This document shows positions 39,255-50,669 of a stretch of DNA of 64,000 nucleotides, one piece after another. Where the stretch lies: positions 372,001-436,000 of the forward strand of contig NZ_JADKYX010000002.1 of assembly GCF_016093545.1 (NCBI RefSeq), in the 5' to 3' direction. The notes beneath the pieces are model-generated. The model was not told the DNA's origin, searched no databases, and worked only from the letters and a program-made list of their open reading frames with translations. Numbering within the stretch: the stretch's first letter is position 1; each line of letters starts with the position of its first letter. The translations under genes were made by a program, and so were the position numbers. This stretch comes from Massilia rhizosphaerae. GTDB lineage: Bacteria; Pseudomonadota; Gammaproteobacteria; Burkholderiales; Burkholderiaceae_D.

Positions 39255-40202
39255 TCAATGGAGGATCCCGAAACCGAACGCGGCGCCGATCGCCAGGCCC
39301 ATGCCGGTCACGTGCAGCGCCATCAGCACGAACCAGCGCACGCCGGTCGTCAGGCGCGAGCCGCCGTACACGCGCCGCATCGCGACCGGCGTGTAGAACA
39401 CGAGCCACAGCCACAGCGCAAAGGACACGATGCCGAACAGATCCGGCACCACCATCAGGAGGGTCAGGGCGAGGAACGCGAACCCGTTCACGTGCAGGGC
39501 GAACAGCAGGTGTTCGCCGTAGCGCCGTCCCGATCCCAGGTACAGCACCTTCAGGTACAGCGCGAACAGCGGCATCATCAGGAACACGGCGTACGGCACG
39601 TAGCTGCCGAAGGCCGTTCGCATCACCTTGTCGCGCTCCTCGGGCGACATATTGGTGAACCGGTCCGCCTGCTCGCCCCAGTGCGCATTGACGTTGCCGA
39701 TGCCCTTGCGCAGTTCCGCCGTGCCGGCGGCGATGTCGCCCGGCTCCACGTCGCGCGTCGTGCGGGCCTTCGTGTGGGCCTTCTCGACGGCGCCGGCCGG
39801 CGCCGTCGCGGCGGGCGGCGTGCGCGCCGCTTCGTCATCCGCCTGGATGTCGTCGTGGCCGGTCAATTTCACGACCGCGAAAAAAATCAGGCTGAACGTC
39901 AGGTACAGCCGCAACGGCTGGATGTAGCGCACGCGGCGGCCATTGATGTATTCCAAAGTCAGCTGCCCCGGCCGGAACAAAAGGAGCAGCAGCGACTTCC
40001 AAAGCTTGCCTTCCAGCGCGACGTAATGACCGATGAACTCGTGCAGGAATTCGCGCGCGCTGGGCGGATGCAACACGGTTTCCTGACCACATTCGTGGCA
40101 GAAGTTCCCGGAAACGGCGGCACCACAGTTCGGGCAATCGCTGGCGGTGCGATGAAGATGGAGATGGGCTGGCGTGGTCACGACGTTCCCGGCAGTTGTC
40201 AT
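39255..40202 (-). CDS. DUF3667-type membrane protein with zinc ribbon
   Basis: A 315-residue protein with an N-terminal zinc ribbon (C23, C26, C35, C38 in CPNCGAAVSGNFCHECGQ), a membrane-proximal segment LHEFIGHYVALEGKLWKSLL with LRLYLTFSLIFFAVVKL after it, a polar Ala/Thr-rich insert (about 120-185), and four further hydrophobic helices to the end. The layout matches the DUF3667 family, function unknown. It lies between the LexA-box region and a divergent three-gene operon. Confidence 0.8.
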   Translation of the reverse strand: MTTAGNVVTTPAHLHLHRTASDCPNCGAAVSGNFCHECGQETVLHPPSAREFLHEFIGHYVALEGKLWKSLLLLLFRPGQLTLEYINGRRVRYIQPLRLYLTFSLIFFAVVKLTGHDDIQADDEAARTPPAATAPAGAVEKAHTKARTTRDVEPGDIAAGTAELRKGIGNVNAHWGEQADRFTNMSPEERDKVMRTAFGSYVPYAVFLMMPLFALYLKVLYLGSGRRYGEHLLFALHVNGFAFLALTLLMVVPDLFGIVSFALWLWLVFYTPVAMRRVYGGSRLTTGVRWFVLMALHVTGMGLAIGAAFGFGILH

Positions 40203-40259
40203 AGCAATCAGTATGTTAACCAGTTAATTTCAAAAAAGCATCTTCCAATTGCGCGACCG

Positions 40260-40274
40260 CCTTCGAGTCGAAGG
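40260..40274. repeat. Short palindrome in the DUF3667-operon divergent gap
   Basis: CCTTCGA, one base, TCGAAGG: a perfect 7-bp inverted repeat in the 108-bp gap between divergent genes, 37 bp before the ATG at 40311. It is a possible operator for a dimeric regulator. No candidate regulator gene is adjacent. Confidence 0.35.
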
Positions 40275-40310
40275 ATTAGGATTTAATCAATTGAATCGAA
40301 GGAGGTTGTC

Positions 40311-40622
40311 ATGGTGCAGGAAGCAAAAGACCGTGTCGTGAATACCGACCGAAAAATCGAAGAACAGAGTTACAAGCGCGAACCGCACGAGCGCGACGAA
40401 TCGCCGGACGGCCAGGACATCAAGCCGCGCGGCATCATCAAGCAGGCCGCGGAAGACTTGCAGCAAGGGCTCGTGGACACCGACGCGCGCGCGACCCCGG
40501 GCGCCAGCGAAGCCGTGACGCCGGCACCGGGCGCCACCGGCCAGGCCAAACCGCAGCCGGACCGCAACCGCGACATGCGCGACCACGATTCGACCATCCC
40601 CGACGGAGGGCGCAATCGATGA
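40311..40622 (+). CDS. Small hydrophilic protein of unknown function
   Basis: A 103-residue, highly polar protein without hydrophobic segments: a basic and acidic N-terminal half ([20 protein letters not shown]), then a Pro/Ala/Gly/Gln-rich part and a C-terminus [17 protein letters not shown]. It looks intrinsically disordered. GAAGGAGG stands 6 bases before the ATG, so translation is credible. Its stop overlaps the next gene's start (ATGA), which ties it to the sorbosone dehydrogenase and OsmC genes. I recognise no family. Confidence 0.75.
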   Translation: MVQEAKDRVVNTDRKIEEQSYKREPHERDESPDGQDIKPRGIIKQAAEDLQQGLVDTDARATPGASEAVTPAPGATGQAKPQPDRNRDMRDHDSTIPDGGRNR

Positions 40623-41947
40623 CACCACGCGCCAAGCTTGCCTTCCTGTTCCTTCCCCTGCTGGCCGGCACCAGCGCCCTCGCCCTCGCCCAGCAATATC
40701 CCGCCGGCTGGGGTCCGAATCCGATCCTGCCGGCCCCCGAGCGATCGCTGATCCCGACCATCAACGTGGCCAAGGCCGACCCGTGGCCGAAGGGCACGCA
40801 TCCGACGCCCGCGCCCGGCCTCGCCGCCACCGCGTATGCGAGCGGCCTCGACCATCCGCGCTGGCTGTACGTGCTGCCGAACGGCGACGTGCTCGTCGCC
40901 GAGAGCAACAAGCCCGGCAACGCGCCCAAGGAAGGCGGCATCCGCGCCAAGGTGCAGAAACTGGCGCAGAAGGAAGCCGGAGCGGGGGTCGCGTCGCCCG
41001 ATAAAATCATCCTGCTGCGGGGCTTCAAGCCGGACGGCACGGCCGACACGAAGGTCACGTTCATGCAGGGGCTGACGTCGCCGTTCGGCATGGCCCTCGT
41101 CGGCAACGAGCTGTACGTCGCCAACGCCGACTCGCTGTGGAAATTCCCGTACAAGACGGGCGCGACGAGCATCACGGCCCAGGGCACCAAGGTGCTCGAC
41201 CTGCCGTCCGGGATCAATCACCACTGGACGAAGAACGTCGTCGCTTCTCCCGACGGCAAGAAGCTGTACATCACGGTCGGTTCCAACAGCAACGTGGCCG
41301 AGAACGGCATGGACGCCGAGCAGGGCCGTGCCGCCATCTGGGAATACGACCTCGCCACCGGCAAGGCGCACATCTACGCGAGCGGCCTGCGCAATCCGAA
41401 CGGGATGGATTTCCAGCCGCAGACGAAGGCCTTGTGGGTCGCCGTCAACGAGCGCGACGAACTGGGCAACGACCTCGTCCCGGACTACATGACGGCCGTG
41501 AAGGAAGGCGCGTTCTATGGCTGGCCGTACAGCTATTACGGGCAGCACGTCGACAGCCGCGTCAAGCCGCAGAATCCGGCACTCGTGGCCAAGGCGATCC
41601 CGCCCGACTATGCGCTGGGCGCGCACACGGCATCGCTGGGCCTGGCGTTCTATCGCGGCGACTTGATGCCCCAGTACAAGAACGGTGCGCTGATCGGCCA
41701 GCACGGGTCATGGAACCGCAAGCCGTATGCCGGCTACGAGCTCGTCTTCGTGCCGTTCACGAACGGCAAACCGAGCGGTCCGCCGCAGGTCGTCCTGACG
41801 GGCTTCCTCGGCAAGGATGGCCACGCTTACGGGCGCCCGGTCGGGGTCGCGGTCGACAAGACCGGCGCCATTCTGCTGGCGGATGACGTCGGCAACATCG
41901 TCTGGCGGATCACTCCGGCCGCCACCAACCAGGGAGCAGCTCAATGA
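40619..41947 (+). CDS. PQQ-dependent sugar (sorbosone) dehydrogenase-like protein
   Basis: A 442-residue exported protein. A signal peptide (about residues 1-24, ending LALAQ) is followed by a beta-propeller like soluble glucose/L-sorbosone dehydrogenases: [49 protein letters not shown] and [13 protein letters not shown] blades. Such enzymes bind PQQ and oxidise aldose or sorbosone substrates in the periplasm; no pqq synthesis gene is in view. It overlaps the genes on both sides by 4 bases (ATGA each time). Confidence 0.85.
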   Translation: MTPRAKLAFLFLPLLAGTSALALAQQYPAGWGPNPILPAPERSLIPTINVAKADPWPKGTHPTPAPGLAATAYASGLDHPRWLYVLPNGDVLVAESNKPGNAPKEGGIRAKVQKLAQKEAGAGVASPDKIILLRGFKPDGTADTKVTFMQGLTSPFGMALVGNELYVANADSLWKFPYKTGATSITAQGTKVLDLPSGINHHWTKNVVASPDGKKLYITVGSNSNVAENGMDAEQGRAAIWEYDLATGKAHIYASGLRNPNGMDFQPQTKALWVAVNERDELGNDLVPDYMTAVKEGAFYGWPYSYYGQHVDSRVKPQNPALVAKAIPPDYALGAHTASLGLAFYRGDLMPQYKNGALIGQHGSWNRKPYAGYELVFVPFTNGKPSGPPQVVLTGFLGKDGHAYGRPVGVAVDKTGAILLADDVGNIVWRITPAATNQGAAQ

Positions 41948-42372
41948 TCAAACGTAAGGGAAGCGCCGTCTGGAGCGGCGGCCTGAAGGACGGCAAAGGC
42001 ACCGTGTCGACGCAAAGCGGCGTCCTCGACCAGTCGCAATACGGCTTCAACACCCGCTTCGAAAACGGGCCGGGCACGAATCCGGAAGAACTGCTGGCGG
42101 CCGCGCACGCCGGTTGCTTCACGATGGCACTGTCGGCCCAGCTGGGCGAAGCGGGCATGACGGCGCAGAAGCTGGAAACGACGGCCACCGTGTCGCTCGA
42201 CAAGGTGGACGGCGGCTTCGCCATCCCGGCCGTGCACCTGGAGCTCGTCGCCACGATTCCCGGGGCGAGCGAAGCCGCGTTCCAGGAAGCGGCGCGCAAG
42301 GCCAAGGAAGGGTGTCCGGTGTCCAAGCTGTTCAATGCGAACATCACGTTGGATGCAAAACTCCAAGCCTGA
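41944..42372 (+). CDS. osmC: OsmC family peroxiredoxin
   Basis: A 142-residue OsmC/Ohr-fold peroxidase with the two redox cysteines in [12 protein letters not shown] and [11 protein letters not shown], spaced as in OsmC, which reduces organic hydroperoxides. [11 protein letters not shown] and the N-terminal [12 protein letters not shown] favour OsmC over Ohr. Coupled to the sorbosone-dehydrogenase gene by a 4-base overlap. A REP-like pair follows 17 bp after its stop. Confidence 0.92.
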   Translation: MIKRKGSAVWSGGLKDGKGTVSTQSGVLDQSQYGFNTRFENGPGTNPEELLAAAHAGCFTMALSAQLGEAGMTAQKLETTATVSLDKVDGGFAIPAVHLELVATIPGASEAAFQEAARKAKEGCPVSKLFNANITLDAKLQA

Positions 42373-42389
42373 ACAGATATGACGGCAAT

Positions 42390-42450
42390 GGTGGGCGGAG
42401 GCCGCCCACCCTACATTTATCGGCCGTAGGGTGGGCACCCCGTGCCCACC
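42390..42450. repeat. REP-like inverted pair, GTAG heads inward
   Basis: Units 42390-42414 (-; stem GGTGGGCGG/CCGCCCACC, loop CCT) and 42426-42450 (+; stem GGTGGGCAC/GTGCCCACC, loop CCC) with an 11-bp spacer. This is the only pair in the window lying between two genes of the same direction (osmC and gloA). Confidence 0.88.
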
Positions 42451-42516
42451 ATCGCCTGCACGAATCCGCACGAGCGCATAAAATCCCCGCATTCCCCACG
42501 AACCACAAGGACCATA

Positions 42517-42930
42517 ATGCGCATCCTGCACACCATGCTACGCGTCGGCGACCTGCAGCGCTCCATCGACTTCTACACCAAGGTGCTTGGCATGAAGCTG
42601 CTGCGCACGAGCGAGAATCCGGAATACAAATACACGCTCGCCTTCGTCGGCTACGGCAACAATCCGGACCACGCGGAACTCGAACTGACCTATAACTGGG
42701 GCGTCGACAAGTACGAGATGGGCTCGGCCTACGGCCACATCGCCATTTCGACCGAGGACATTCATCACACCTGCGAACAGGTCCGCGCGGCCGGCGGCAA
42801 TATCACGCGCGAACCGGGCCCGGTCAAGGGCGGCACGACGGTGATCGCCTTCATCACCGATCCGGACGGCTACAAGGTCGAACTGATCGAGCGTGCCGAC
42901 CACGCCGGCGGCGCCGGCCTCACTTCCTGA
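42517..42930 (+). CDS. gloA: Lactoylglutathione lyase (glyoxalase I)
   Basis: A 137-residue metalloenzyme that turns the methylglyoxal-glutathione hemithioacetal into lactoylglutathione. The metal ligands are visible as His in [11 protein letters not shown], Glu in [11 protein letters not shown], His in AYGHIAIST, and Glu in GYKVELIER. The short length matches the Ni-type bacterial enzyme. The ATG at 42517 is preceded by CAAGGACC. Its last 11 bases overlap the end of the convergent HAF-repeat gene. Confidence 0.95.
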   Translation: MRILHTMLRVGDLQRSIDFYTKVLGMKLLRTSENPEYKYTLAFVGYGNNPDHAELELTYNWGVDKYEMGSAYGHIAISTEDIHHTCEQVRAAGGNITREPGPVKGGTTVIAFITDPDGYKVELIERADHAGGAGLTS

Positions 42931-44125
42931 CCTTCAGCAGCGCCAGCCCCGTGTTCGTGCGCACGACGATGTTGCCGTCATCGGCCACCGCGAGCGCACG
43001 CACGAGCACGAGGCCGGCCGGCGGCGCGTTGAGCCGGTCGTTCAGGTCGACGATGCCGTCCTTCCGCGTCCAGGAAATCGCGTGCTCGTCGGTCGCCGTC
43101 ATGGCCGAGCCGACGACGAGGCCGTCCGCATTGATCGCATCCGCGATCGAGAAATTCCCGCCCGGGAGCGCGCCGATGCTCGTCATGGCCGTGCCGTCGT
43201 AGACGAAGCCGCGGCCGCTGCCGTCGGCCAGTGCGGAATTGCCGGCGACGAGGCCGGCACGATTGATCGCGACGGCTTCCGCGGTGGCGCCGCCCAAGGT
43301 GCCGATGTCGCGCATCATGCCCGCCTCGTAGACGAAGGCGCCGACGGGGCCGGCGCCGTTGCGGAACCAGCCGGCGATCTGTCCGGCGTCGTTGACGTCG
43401 ACGGCGGCGGAATTGCCGTTCGGCGAGCCGAGGTCGCGCAGCGGGCCGCCGGTGCGGCTGTCGTACAGGAAGGCGTGGAACCAGGCATTGCCCGGCCCGT
43501 AGGCATAGCCGACGATCTGCCCGACCGTGTTGATGCCCAGTCCGAACGAATCGCCGCCGAACGAACCGAGGTCGCGCAACGTCTTGCCGTCGTACCAGAA
43601 TGCGTGCGATTGGCCGTTCGTCGTGGACGCCCAGCCCGTGATCTTGCCGCAGTTGCTGATCACATAGCCTTCGGACGACGTGCCGCCGAGCGTGCCCAGG
43701 TCGTGCAGCGCGCCGTCGTAGAAGAAGGCGTGGGGCACGCCGCCCGTGGTGGCGGACCAGCCCGTTATATGGCCGCACGGATTCACCGCCTGGGCATCGG
43801 AAAAATCGCCGCCCAGCGTGCCCAGCGGAATCGACGTGTGGCCGTTGTAGAGGAACGCATGGGCGACGCCGTCCGCGCCGCGCGACGTGCCGGCGACGAT
43901 GCCGCCGTTCGCGATGCCGTGGCGCGTGACCTCGCCGTAGACGATGCCCGGCAGGCCGATCGGCACGACGTCGTACGTTGGACCGGTGCCGACGGGCCCC
44001 GGACCGGGTCCCGGATTGCCGTGGTGATGGCCGCCGCCGCAGGCGGACAGCGTCAGGGTCAATGCGAGCGCGGCGGCGCGCACGGCCGTCGTTGCGGATG
44101 TGGAGGAGTGATCGAACGTGAACAT
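42920..44125 (-). CDS. HAF-repeat lipoprotein
   Basis: A 401-residue probable lipoprotein. The signal peptide ends in lipobox LSAC (C29), followed by a Gly/His/Pro-rich linker ([15 protein letters not shown]). The rest is built from about seven or eight repeats of 40 or so residues, each with a [H/A]F-x-YDG element and D-L-G-[T/S]-[L/F]-G-G (for example [17 protein letters not shown] and [18 protein letters not shown]), as in the extracellular HAF repeat family. The likely fold is a beta-propeller or solenoid on the outer membrane. Function unknown. It overlaps the gloA end by 11 bp. Confidence 0.82.
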   Translation of the reverse strand: MFTFDHSSTSATTAVRAAALALTLTLSACGGGHHHGNPGPGPGPVGTGPTYDVVPIGLPGIVYGEVTRHGIANGGIVAGTSRGADGVAHAFLYNGHTSIPLGTLGGDFSDAQAVNPCGHITGWSATTGGVPHAFFYDGALHDLGTLGGTSSEGYVISNCGKITGWASTTNGQSHAFWYDGKTLRDLGSFGGDSFGLGINTVGQIVGYAYGPGNAWFHAFLYDSRTGGPLRDLGSPNGNSAAVDVNDAGQIAGWFRNGAGPVGAFVYEAGMMRDIGTLGGATAEAVAINRAGLVAGNSALADGSGRGFVYDGTAMTSIGALPGGNFSIADAINADGLVVGSAMTATDEHAISWTRKDGIVDLNDRLNAPPAGLVLVRALAVADDGNIVVRTNTGLALLKVRK

Positions 44126-44251
44126 GGCGACCTCGCTTTCGAAGGGTTCACGCCTGAGTGTAGGAGTGCGGGTCGCGTAAGTTCATGCAAAGAGGAGTTC
44201 GCTTGGGGCGCCTCAAGCGGGATTTCTGAAAGCAATGCGCCCAGGAATGAA

Positions 44252-44272
44252 AACGGCGCACGCGGCGCCGTT
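44252..44272 (-). terminator. Terminator hairpin after the TolC-family gene
   Basis: Minus-strand stem AACGGCGC/GCGCCGTT, 5-nt loop, followed by TTCATT. It starts 8 bp past the TolC-family stop. The T-run is short, so termination may be partial. Confidence 0.65.
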
Positions 44273-44279
44273 CCTTCTC

Positions 44280-45626
44280 TTACGGCTGCTGCAGCAGCGC
44301 ATTGATCGGCTGCAGATCTTCCTCGCGCAGCGAACCGGCCGCGGCCTTCAGTTTCAGGCCGGCCAGGATCGTGTTGTAGCGCGCCTTCGCCAGGTCGGTG
44401 CGGGTCTGGTACAGCTGGCGCTGGGCATTCAGCACGTCGATGTTGATACGCACGCCGACCTGGTAGCCGAGCTTGTTCGATTCCAGCGCGGAATTGCTCG
44501 ACACCTCGGCCGCTTCCAGCGCCTTCACCTGCGCGAGGCCGCTGTTCACGCCGAGGAAGGATTGGCGCGCCACCAGCGCGGCATTGCGGCGGTTCGCTTC
44601 CAGGTCGTTGCGGGCCTTGTCTTCCAGCGCGATCGATTCGCGCACCTTGCTCGTCACGGCAAAGCCGTTGAAGATCGGGATGCTGTACTGGATGCCGATC
44701 GAGTTGCTGTTGGTCTTGCCCGACATGCCGGCCAGCTGGCCGTTGACGTCGCGGTGCAGCGACGACGCGACGAGATCCAGCGTCGGGTAGTGGCCGGCGC
44801 GGTTCCTGGAGATGTCGCGCTTGGCCGATTCCAGCTGCAGCTGGGCCACGGCCACGGCATAGTTCTGGTTCTCGGCGGCGGACACCCACTGGTCGACGTT
44901 GATCGGTTGCGGCGCCGTCAGGTTCACGCCCGTGCGCAAGGTGGCCAGCGTGGACGGCGGCGTGCCGATGATGGCTTGCAGCGCCGTCTTCTTGGTCTCA
45001 AGATCGTTGACGGCGGCAATTTCCTGCGACACCACGAGGTCGTAGGCGGCCTGGGCTTCATGGGTGTCGGTGATGGTCTGCGTGCCGACCTCGAAGTTGC
45101 GCTTGGCGGAGGCCAGCTGCTCGGTCACGGCGACTTTTTGCGCGCGCGTGGATTCCAGCGTGTCCTGGGCGGCCAGCACGTCGAAATACGCCTGGGCCAC
45201 GCGCGTGATCAGGTCCTGCTGGGCCTGGGCGAACTGGGCCTCGGAGATGGCTTGCTGCAGCTTGCTCTGCTGGTAGGTTTCCCAGCGGTCCCAGTGGAAC
45301 AGCGGCTGCTGCAAGGTCACCTGGATCTGGTTGGTGCGCAGGTTGGTGCCGGGGCCCGGCACGCCATCCCACGACGAGGAGTCGTCGTTGCTCTTCATGA
45401 CGCTGCCGGAGACGCCGACGGTCGGCAGCAAGTCGGAACGCCCCTGGGTGATACGTTCGCGACCCGCGGCGACGGCCGCGCGGGCGCTGGCATAGGTGGC
45501 GTCGTTCGCCAATGCCTGCTGGTACACCTGGATCAGATCGGCCGCCTGGGCGTTGAGCGAAAACGCGCTGGCCAACAGTACGGCGATGAGGGGCTTCTGC
45601 ATTACTTTCTCCGTCGGAGTCATCAA
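44280..45626 (-). CDS. tolC: TolC-family outer-membrane channel protein
   Basis: A 448-residue type I secretion/efflux outer-membrane factor. A signal peptide (about 1-22, SAFSLNAQA) is followed by two repeats of coiled-coil helices and strands: DLIQVYQQALANDATYASAR near the start, and GVRINIDVLNAQRQLYQTRTDLAKARYN in the second half in split form. This matches the TIGR01844-type TolC of proteobacteria. No efflux pump partner is adjacent. Upstream on the same strand are rhodanese and pcm genes (19-bp gaps), a common betaproteobacterial order. Confidence 0.94.
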   Translation of the reverse strand: MMTPTEKVMQKPLIAVLLASAFSLNAQAADLIQVYQQALANDATYASARAAVAAGRERITQGRSDLLPTVGVSGSVMKSNDDSSSWDGVPGPGTNLRTNQIQVTLQQPLFHWDRWETYQQSKLQQAISEAQFAQAQQDLITRVAQAYFDVLAAQDTLESTRAQKVAVTEQLASAKRNFEVGTQTITDTHEAQAAYDLVVSQEIAAVNDLETKKTALQAIIGTPPSTLATLRTGVNLTAPQPINVDQWVSAAENQNYAVAVAQLQLESAKRDISRNRAGHYPTLDLVASSLHRDVNGQLAGMSGKTNSNSIGIQYSIPIFNGFAVTSKVRESIALEDKARNDLEANRRNAALVARQSFLGVNSGLAQVKALEAAEVSSNSALESNKLGYQVGVRINIDVLNAQRQLYQTRTDLAKARYNTILAGLKLKAAAGSLREEDLQPINALLQQP

Positions 45627-45645
45627 TAGTTAAGAACGCAGGCCG

Positions 45646-45969
45646 TCAATACTTCGGCATCGAAGGGTCGACCTGCACGGCCCAGGCGTGTATCCCGCCT
45701 GTAAGGTTGGTAATGTTGCTGAATCCATTGCGCTCCAGGAAGGCGGCCACCTGCATGCTGCGTGCGCCGTGATGGCACACGCAGACGATGTCGCGGTCGT
45801 CCTCCAGTTCGCTCACGCGGATCGGAATCAGGTTCATCGGAATCTGGGTCGAGCCCTCGATGTGGCAGGTCTCGAATTCCCAGTTTTCCCGGACGTCGAG
45901 CAGCAACGGCTTCGGACGCGACGGGTCGGCCAGCCAGGCGGCCAACTCGGGGGCGGTGATGTGCTGCAT
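45646..45969 (-). CDS. Rhodanese-like domain protein
   Basis: A single-domain rhodanese of 107 residues with the active-site loop VCVCHHGARSM (catalytic Cys in CHHGARS) and LLDVRENWEFETCHIEGS. It can carry a persulfide; the natural acceptor is unknown. It lies 19 bp from both pcm upstream and tolC downstream, so probably cotranscribed. Confidence 0.92.
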   Translation of the reverse strand: MQHITAPELAAWLADPSRPKPLLLDVRENWEFETCHIEGSTQIPMNLIPIRVSELEDDRDIVCVCHHGARSMQVAAFLERNGFSNITNLTGGIHAWAVQVDPSMPKY

Positions 45970-45988
45970 GGTCGCGCGTCTCCGTCGC

Positions 45989-46642
45989 TCAGAACTGGAA
46001 GTGCGACGGCACCGGGGCGCCGGTCAGGTAGCGCACATTGGTCTCGAACACCTTGATCGTGCTGTACGTGTTCTCGCCCGTGCGGGTGATGACCGACGCT
46101 TCCATCACCGGCGCCTGGCCGATGATGGCGGCGATGCGGCCGCCCACCTTCACCTGCTTCAGGAACGCTTCCGGCAGCACTTCCAGCGCGCCCGAGATCA
46201 CGATCACGTCGTACGGCGCACCTTTTTCCCAGCCCTGCGCGCCATTGCCGACTTCCACGGTCACGTTGTGGATGCCGGCATTGGCCAGGTTCTTCTTCGC
46301 CAGTTCCGCCGTTTCGGGATTGATTTCCACGGTGGTCACCTTGGCGGCGCGGTGCGCCAGCAGGGCGGCCATATAGCCCGTGCCCGTGCCGATTTCCAGC
46401 ACGGTTTCGTGTTTCTTCACACCGACTTCCTGCAGAATGCGCGCCTCGAACTTGGGCGCCAGCATGGCGGCGCCGCCCGGCAGCGGGATTTCGACGTCGG
46501 CGAACGCCAGGTTCTGGTAGGCGGCCGGCACGAACTGTTCGCGCTTGACGACGTGCAGCAGGTCGAGCACATCCTGGTCCAGCACGTTCCACGGACGGAT
46601 CTGCTGTTCGATCATGTTGAAGCGGGCTTGTTCGATGTTCAT
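45989..46642 (-). CDS. pcm: Protein-L-isoaspartate O-methyltransferase
   Basis: A 217-residue SAM-dependent enzyme that repairs isoaspartyl residues. The SAM loop is VLEIGTGTGYMAALLA, preceded by the family's APKFEARILQEV; PGGAAMLAP stands where PIMT enzymes carry the substrate-binding Ser/Thr region. First gene of a pcm-rhodanese-tolC run. Confidence 0.9.
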   Translation of the reverse strand: MNIEQARFNMIEQQIRPWNVLDQDVLDLLHVVKREQFVPAAYQNLAFADVEIPLPGGAAMLAPKFEARILQEVGVKKHETVLEIGTGTGYMAALLAHRAAKVTTVEINPETAELAKKNLANAGIHNVTVEVGNGAQGWEKGAPYDVIVISGALEVLPEAFLKQVKVGGRIAAIIGQAPVMEASVITRTGENTYSTIKVFETNVRYLTGAPVPSHFQF

Positions 46643-46702
46643 CTTTGGACTCGGTGGAAAAATAAATAATCCGATATTTTATCGTTGAACGGCTTCAGCA
46701 AA

Positions 46703-46719
46703 CATATCTTAGCGATATG
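46703..46719. repeat. Inverted repeat upstream of pcm
   Basis: CATATC, TTAGC, GATATG: a perfect 6-bp inverted repeat, 61 bp before the pcm start and 87 bp past the TetR-family stop. Could be an operator or a weak hairpin. Confidence 0.3.
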
Positions 46720-46805
46720 AGGCTGTCCGCCAGGGAAAATTGCGACAGTCTGCAGTTTAACGGGCATGAAACCCGAAAAAACGCGTCTTGACGTACGAAA
46801 ACGGT

Positions 46806-47459
46806 TCACGCGGGCGATGAACCGGCAGGCGGCAGCAGGCCATGCAGCGCCATGTCGAGGAAGGTGTCGAGGAAGGCCAGCGGCTCCAGTTCCCCGCGCG
46901 GACACGGGCCGACGGAATGCTTCCAGATGACCAGGGTGAGCATCGGGGCGACGAGCACCTGGGTCATCATGTTGACGTCGATGCGGCGGAACTCGCCCCG
47001 CGCGACGCCGCGCTCCAGCATCGACGACATGGCCTTCGTGCCGCGGTTGATGACCTCTTCCTGGTAGAAGCGGGCCAGTTCCGGGAAATTGTCGGCTTCG
47101 GCCATGACGAGCTTGATGATGCCGGAGGCCTTGGTCGCCCCCAGCCGCTGCCACCACGAGTGGATCAGGTGGCGCAGCAGGTCGGCGCTGTGGCCGTCGA
47201 ACTCGGCGACGGACGCTTCCGTCTCGCCGATGACGGGCACGATATTGCTGCGCACGACGGCCTTGAACAGTTCTTCCTTGTTTTCGTAATACAGGTACAA
47301 GGTGCCCTTCGACACGCCGGCGCGGCGCGCGACGTCTTCCAGGCGTGTGGCGGCATAGCCACGCTCGACGAACAGGTCGATGGCCGCCTCGAGCAACTCC
47401 TGGGGCCGCGCATCCTTACGGCGCTCCCAGCGCGGCTTGGTGTCAAAAGGGCATGGCAT
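46806..47459 (-). CDS. TetR/AcrR family transcriptional regulator
   Basis: A 217-residue regulator with an N-terminal TetR HTH (about 18-64: ELLEAAIDLFVERGYAATRL, DVARRAGVSKGTLYLYYENK) and an alpha-helical ligand domain resembling the TetR_C_33/AcrR-like type. The ATG at 47459 is taken as start; a TTG at 47474 in frame would add five residues. A partial palindrome at 47475-47490, just ahead of the start, may be its operator. It is divergent from a cysteine-cluster protein gene, while the TolC-family gene 1.2 kb downstream could be a target by analogy only. Confidence 0.9.
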   Translation of the reverse strand: MPCPFDTKPRWERRKDARPQELLEAAIDLFVERGYAATRLEDVARRAGVSKGTLYLYYENKEELFKAVVRSNIVPVIGETEASVAEFDGHSADLLRHLIHSWWQRLGATKASGIIKLVMAEADNFPELARFYQEEVINRGTKAMSSMLERGVARGEFRRIDVNMMTQVLVAPMLTLVIWKHSVGPCPRGELEPLAFLDTFLDMALHGLLPPAGSSPA

Positions 47460-47474
47460 GCTTCTGTCCGACAA

Positions 47475-47490
47475 CTAACTGTTGAGTCAG
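47475..47490. promoter_or_regulatory. Candidate TetR-family operator
   Basis: CTAACTGTTGAGTCAG, an imperfect palindrome 16 bp before the TetR-family ATG. Placement suggests autoregulation. A related, perfect version (TTACTG-TT-CAGTAA) lies at 55424-55437 ahead of the GGDEF/EAL gene. Confidence 0.35.
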
Positions 47491-47573
47491 CAATATAGAC
47501 CCGGGGATAGGGCCAGTCAAGAACATGACCCTGTCGGTAGTATACTGGTACCTTGCCCGTTTCTGGTCTTTTC

Positions 47574-47846
47574 ATGAGCGTTCCGTCTTCTCCCGTTTCC
47601 TGCCGGCCCGGCTGCGGCGCCTGCTGCATCGCACCCTCGATCACGTCGCCCATTCCCGGCATGCCTCTTGGCAAGCCGGCCGGCGTGCGCTGCATCCAGC
47701 TGGACGAGCACGACGGCTGCAAGATTTTCGGGCAGCCGGACCGGCCTCCGGTCTGCGGCAGCTTGATGCCGTCGCGCGAGATGTGCGGCGACACGCGCGA
47801 ACAGGCGATGTTTTTTCTTTCCGAACTGGAGCGCTTAACGGCCTGA
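47574..47846 (+). CDS. YkgJ-family cysteine cluster protein
   Basis: A 90-residue protein with a metal-binding cysteine pattern: [12 protein letters not shown] near residue 11, then [19 protein letters not shown] and a last Cys in SREMCGD. This matches the YkgJ zinc- or iron-chelating family, function unknown. The ATG at 47574 is used; an in-frame TTG 21 bases upstream is less likely. Followed by uppP after 132 bp. Confidence 0.87.
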   Translation: MSVPSSPVSCRPGCGACCIAPSITSPIPGMPLGKPAGVRCIQLDEHDGCKIFGQPDRPPVCGSLMPSREMCGDTREQAMFFLSELERLTA

Positions 47847-47978
47847 CATTGTCCGCCGCAAAAACGTCTCCATGTAGACACGGTAACTCGACGGTGGCCC
47901 CCTTCCTCATGGTAAGCTTGCGGCCCGCGCAACACCTAGCGCGCACGCGTCCCCAACCCTACCGAACTCGTACACCAA

Positions 47979-48812
47979 ATGGATATCATTCTCGCCCTGA
48001 AAGCGATCATCATGGGCCTCGTCGAGGGCTTCACCGAATTCCTGCCGATCTCGTCCACGGGACACTTGATCCTGGCCGGTAGCCTGATCAATTTCACGGG
48101 CGAAGTGGCGCAAGTGTTCGAGATCGCGATCCAGGCCGGCGCGATCTTCGCCGTGATGTGGGAATACCGCGCGCGCATCGGCGCCGCGCTGGGCGGCGTC
48201 ACGTCCGATCCGCGCCAGCAAAAGCTCGTCATCAACCTGATCGTCGCCTTCATCCCGGCGGCCGTGCTGGGCGTCCTGTTCAGCAAGGCGATCAAGGCGC
48301 ACCTGTTCGCGCCGGTGCCCGTGGCGGCCGCGTTCATCGTCGGCGCCTTCGTGATCCTGTGGGCGGAACGCCGCCACAAGGTGCTGCCGGGCGCGCACCG
48401 CATCCAGTCCGTGGACGACATGACGGTCGTCGACGCGTTCAAGGTCGGCTGCGCCCAATGCTTCGCGCTGATCCCGGGCACGAGCCGTTCGGGCGCGACG
48501 ATCATCGGCGGCATGCTGTTCGGCCTGTCGCGCACGGCCGCCACCGAGTTCTCGTTCTTCCTCGCGATTCCGACCTTGCTGGCCGCGACCGTGTACTCGA
48601 TCTTCAAGGCGCGCCACGACCTGCACGCGAGCGACGTCCCGCTGTTCCTGATCGGCGGCGTGGCGGCGTTCGTTTCCGCCTTCCTGTGCGTCCGTTGGCT
48701 GTTGCGCTTCATCAGCACGCACGACTTCACGGGCTTCGCCTGGTATCGTATCGTGTTCGGTGTGATCATCCTGGTCACCGCCCATTTCGGCTGGGTGGTC
48801 TGGGCCGAATAA
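47979..48812 (+). CDS. uppP: Undecaprenyl-diphosphatase (BacA/UppP)
   Basis: A 277-residue inner-membrane phosphatase that recycles the cell-wall lipid carrier and can confer bacitracin resistance. The two signature regions are [17 protein letters not shown] (residues 17-33) and [16 protein letters not shown], with eight hydrophobic segments. recQ follows after 18 bp and may be cotranscribed. Confidence 0.96.
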   Translation: MDIILALKAIIMGLVEGFTEFLPISSTGHLILAGSLINFTGEVAQVFEIAIQAGAIFAVMWEYRARIGAALGGVTSDPRQQKLVINLIVAFIPAAVLGVLFSKAIKAHLFAPVPVAAAFIVGAFVILWAERRHKVLPGAHRIQSVDDMTVVDAFKVGCAQCFALIPGTSRSGATIIGGMLFGLSRTAATEFSFFLAIPTLLAATVYSIFKARHDLHASDVPLFLIGGVAAFVSAFLCVRWLLRFISTHDFTGFAWYRIVFGVIILVTAHFGWVVWAE

Positions 48813-48830
48813 TTCGAGAGCAGCAGCATC

Positions 48831-50651
<1,821 letters not shown>

Positions 50652-50669
50652 TTGTCGGGTAACCGCATT

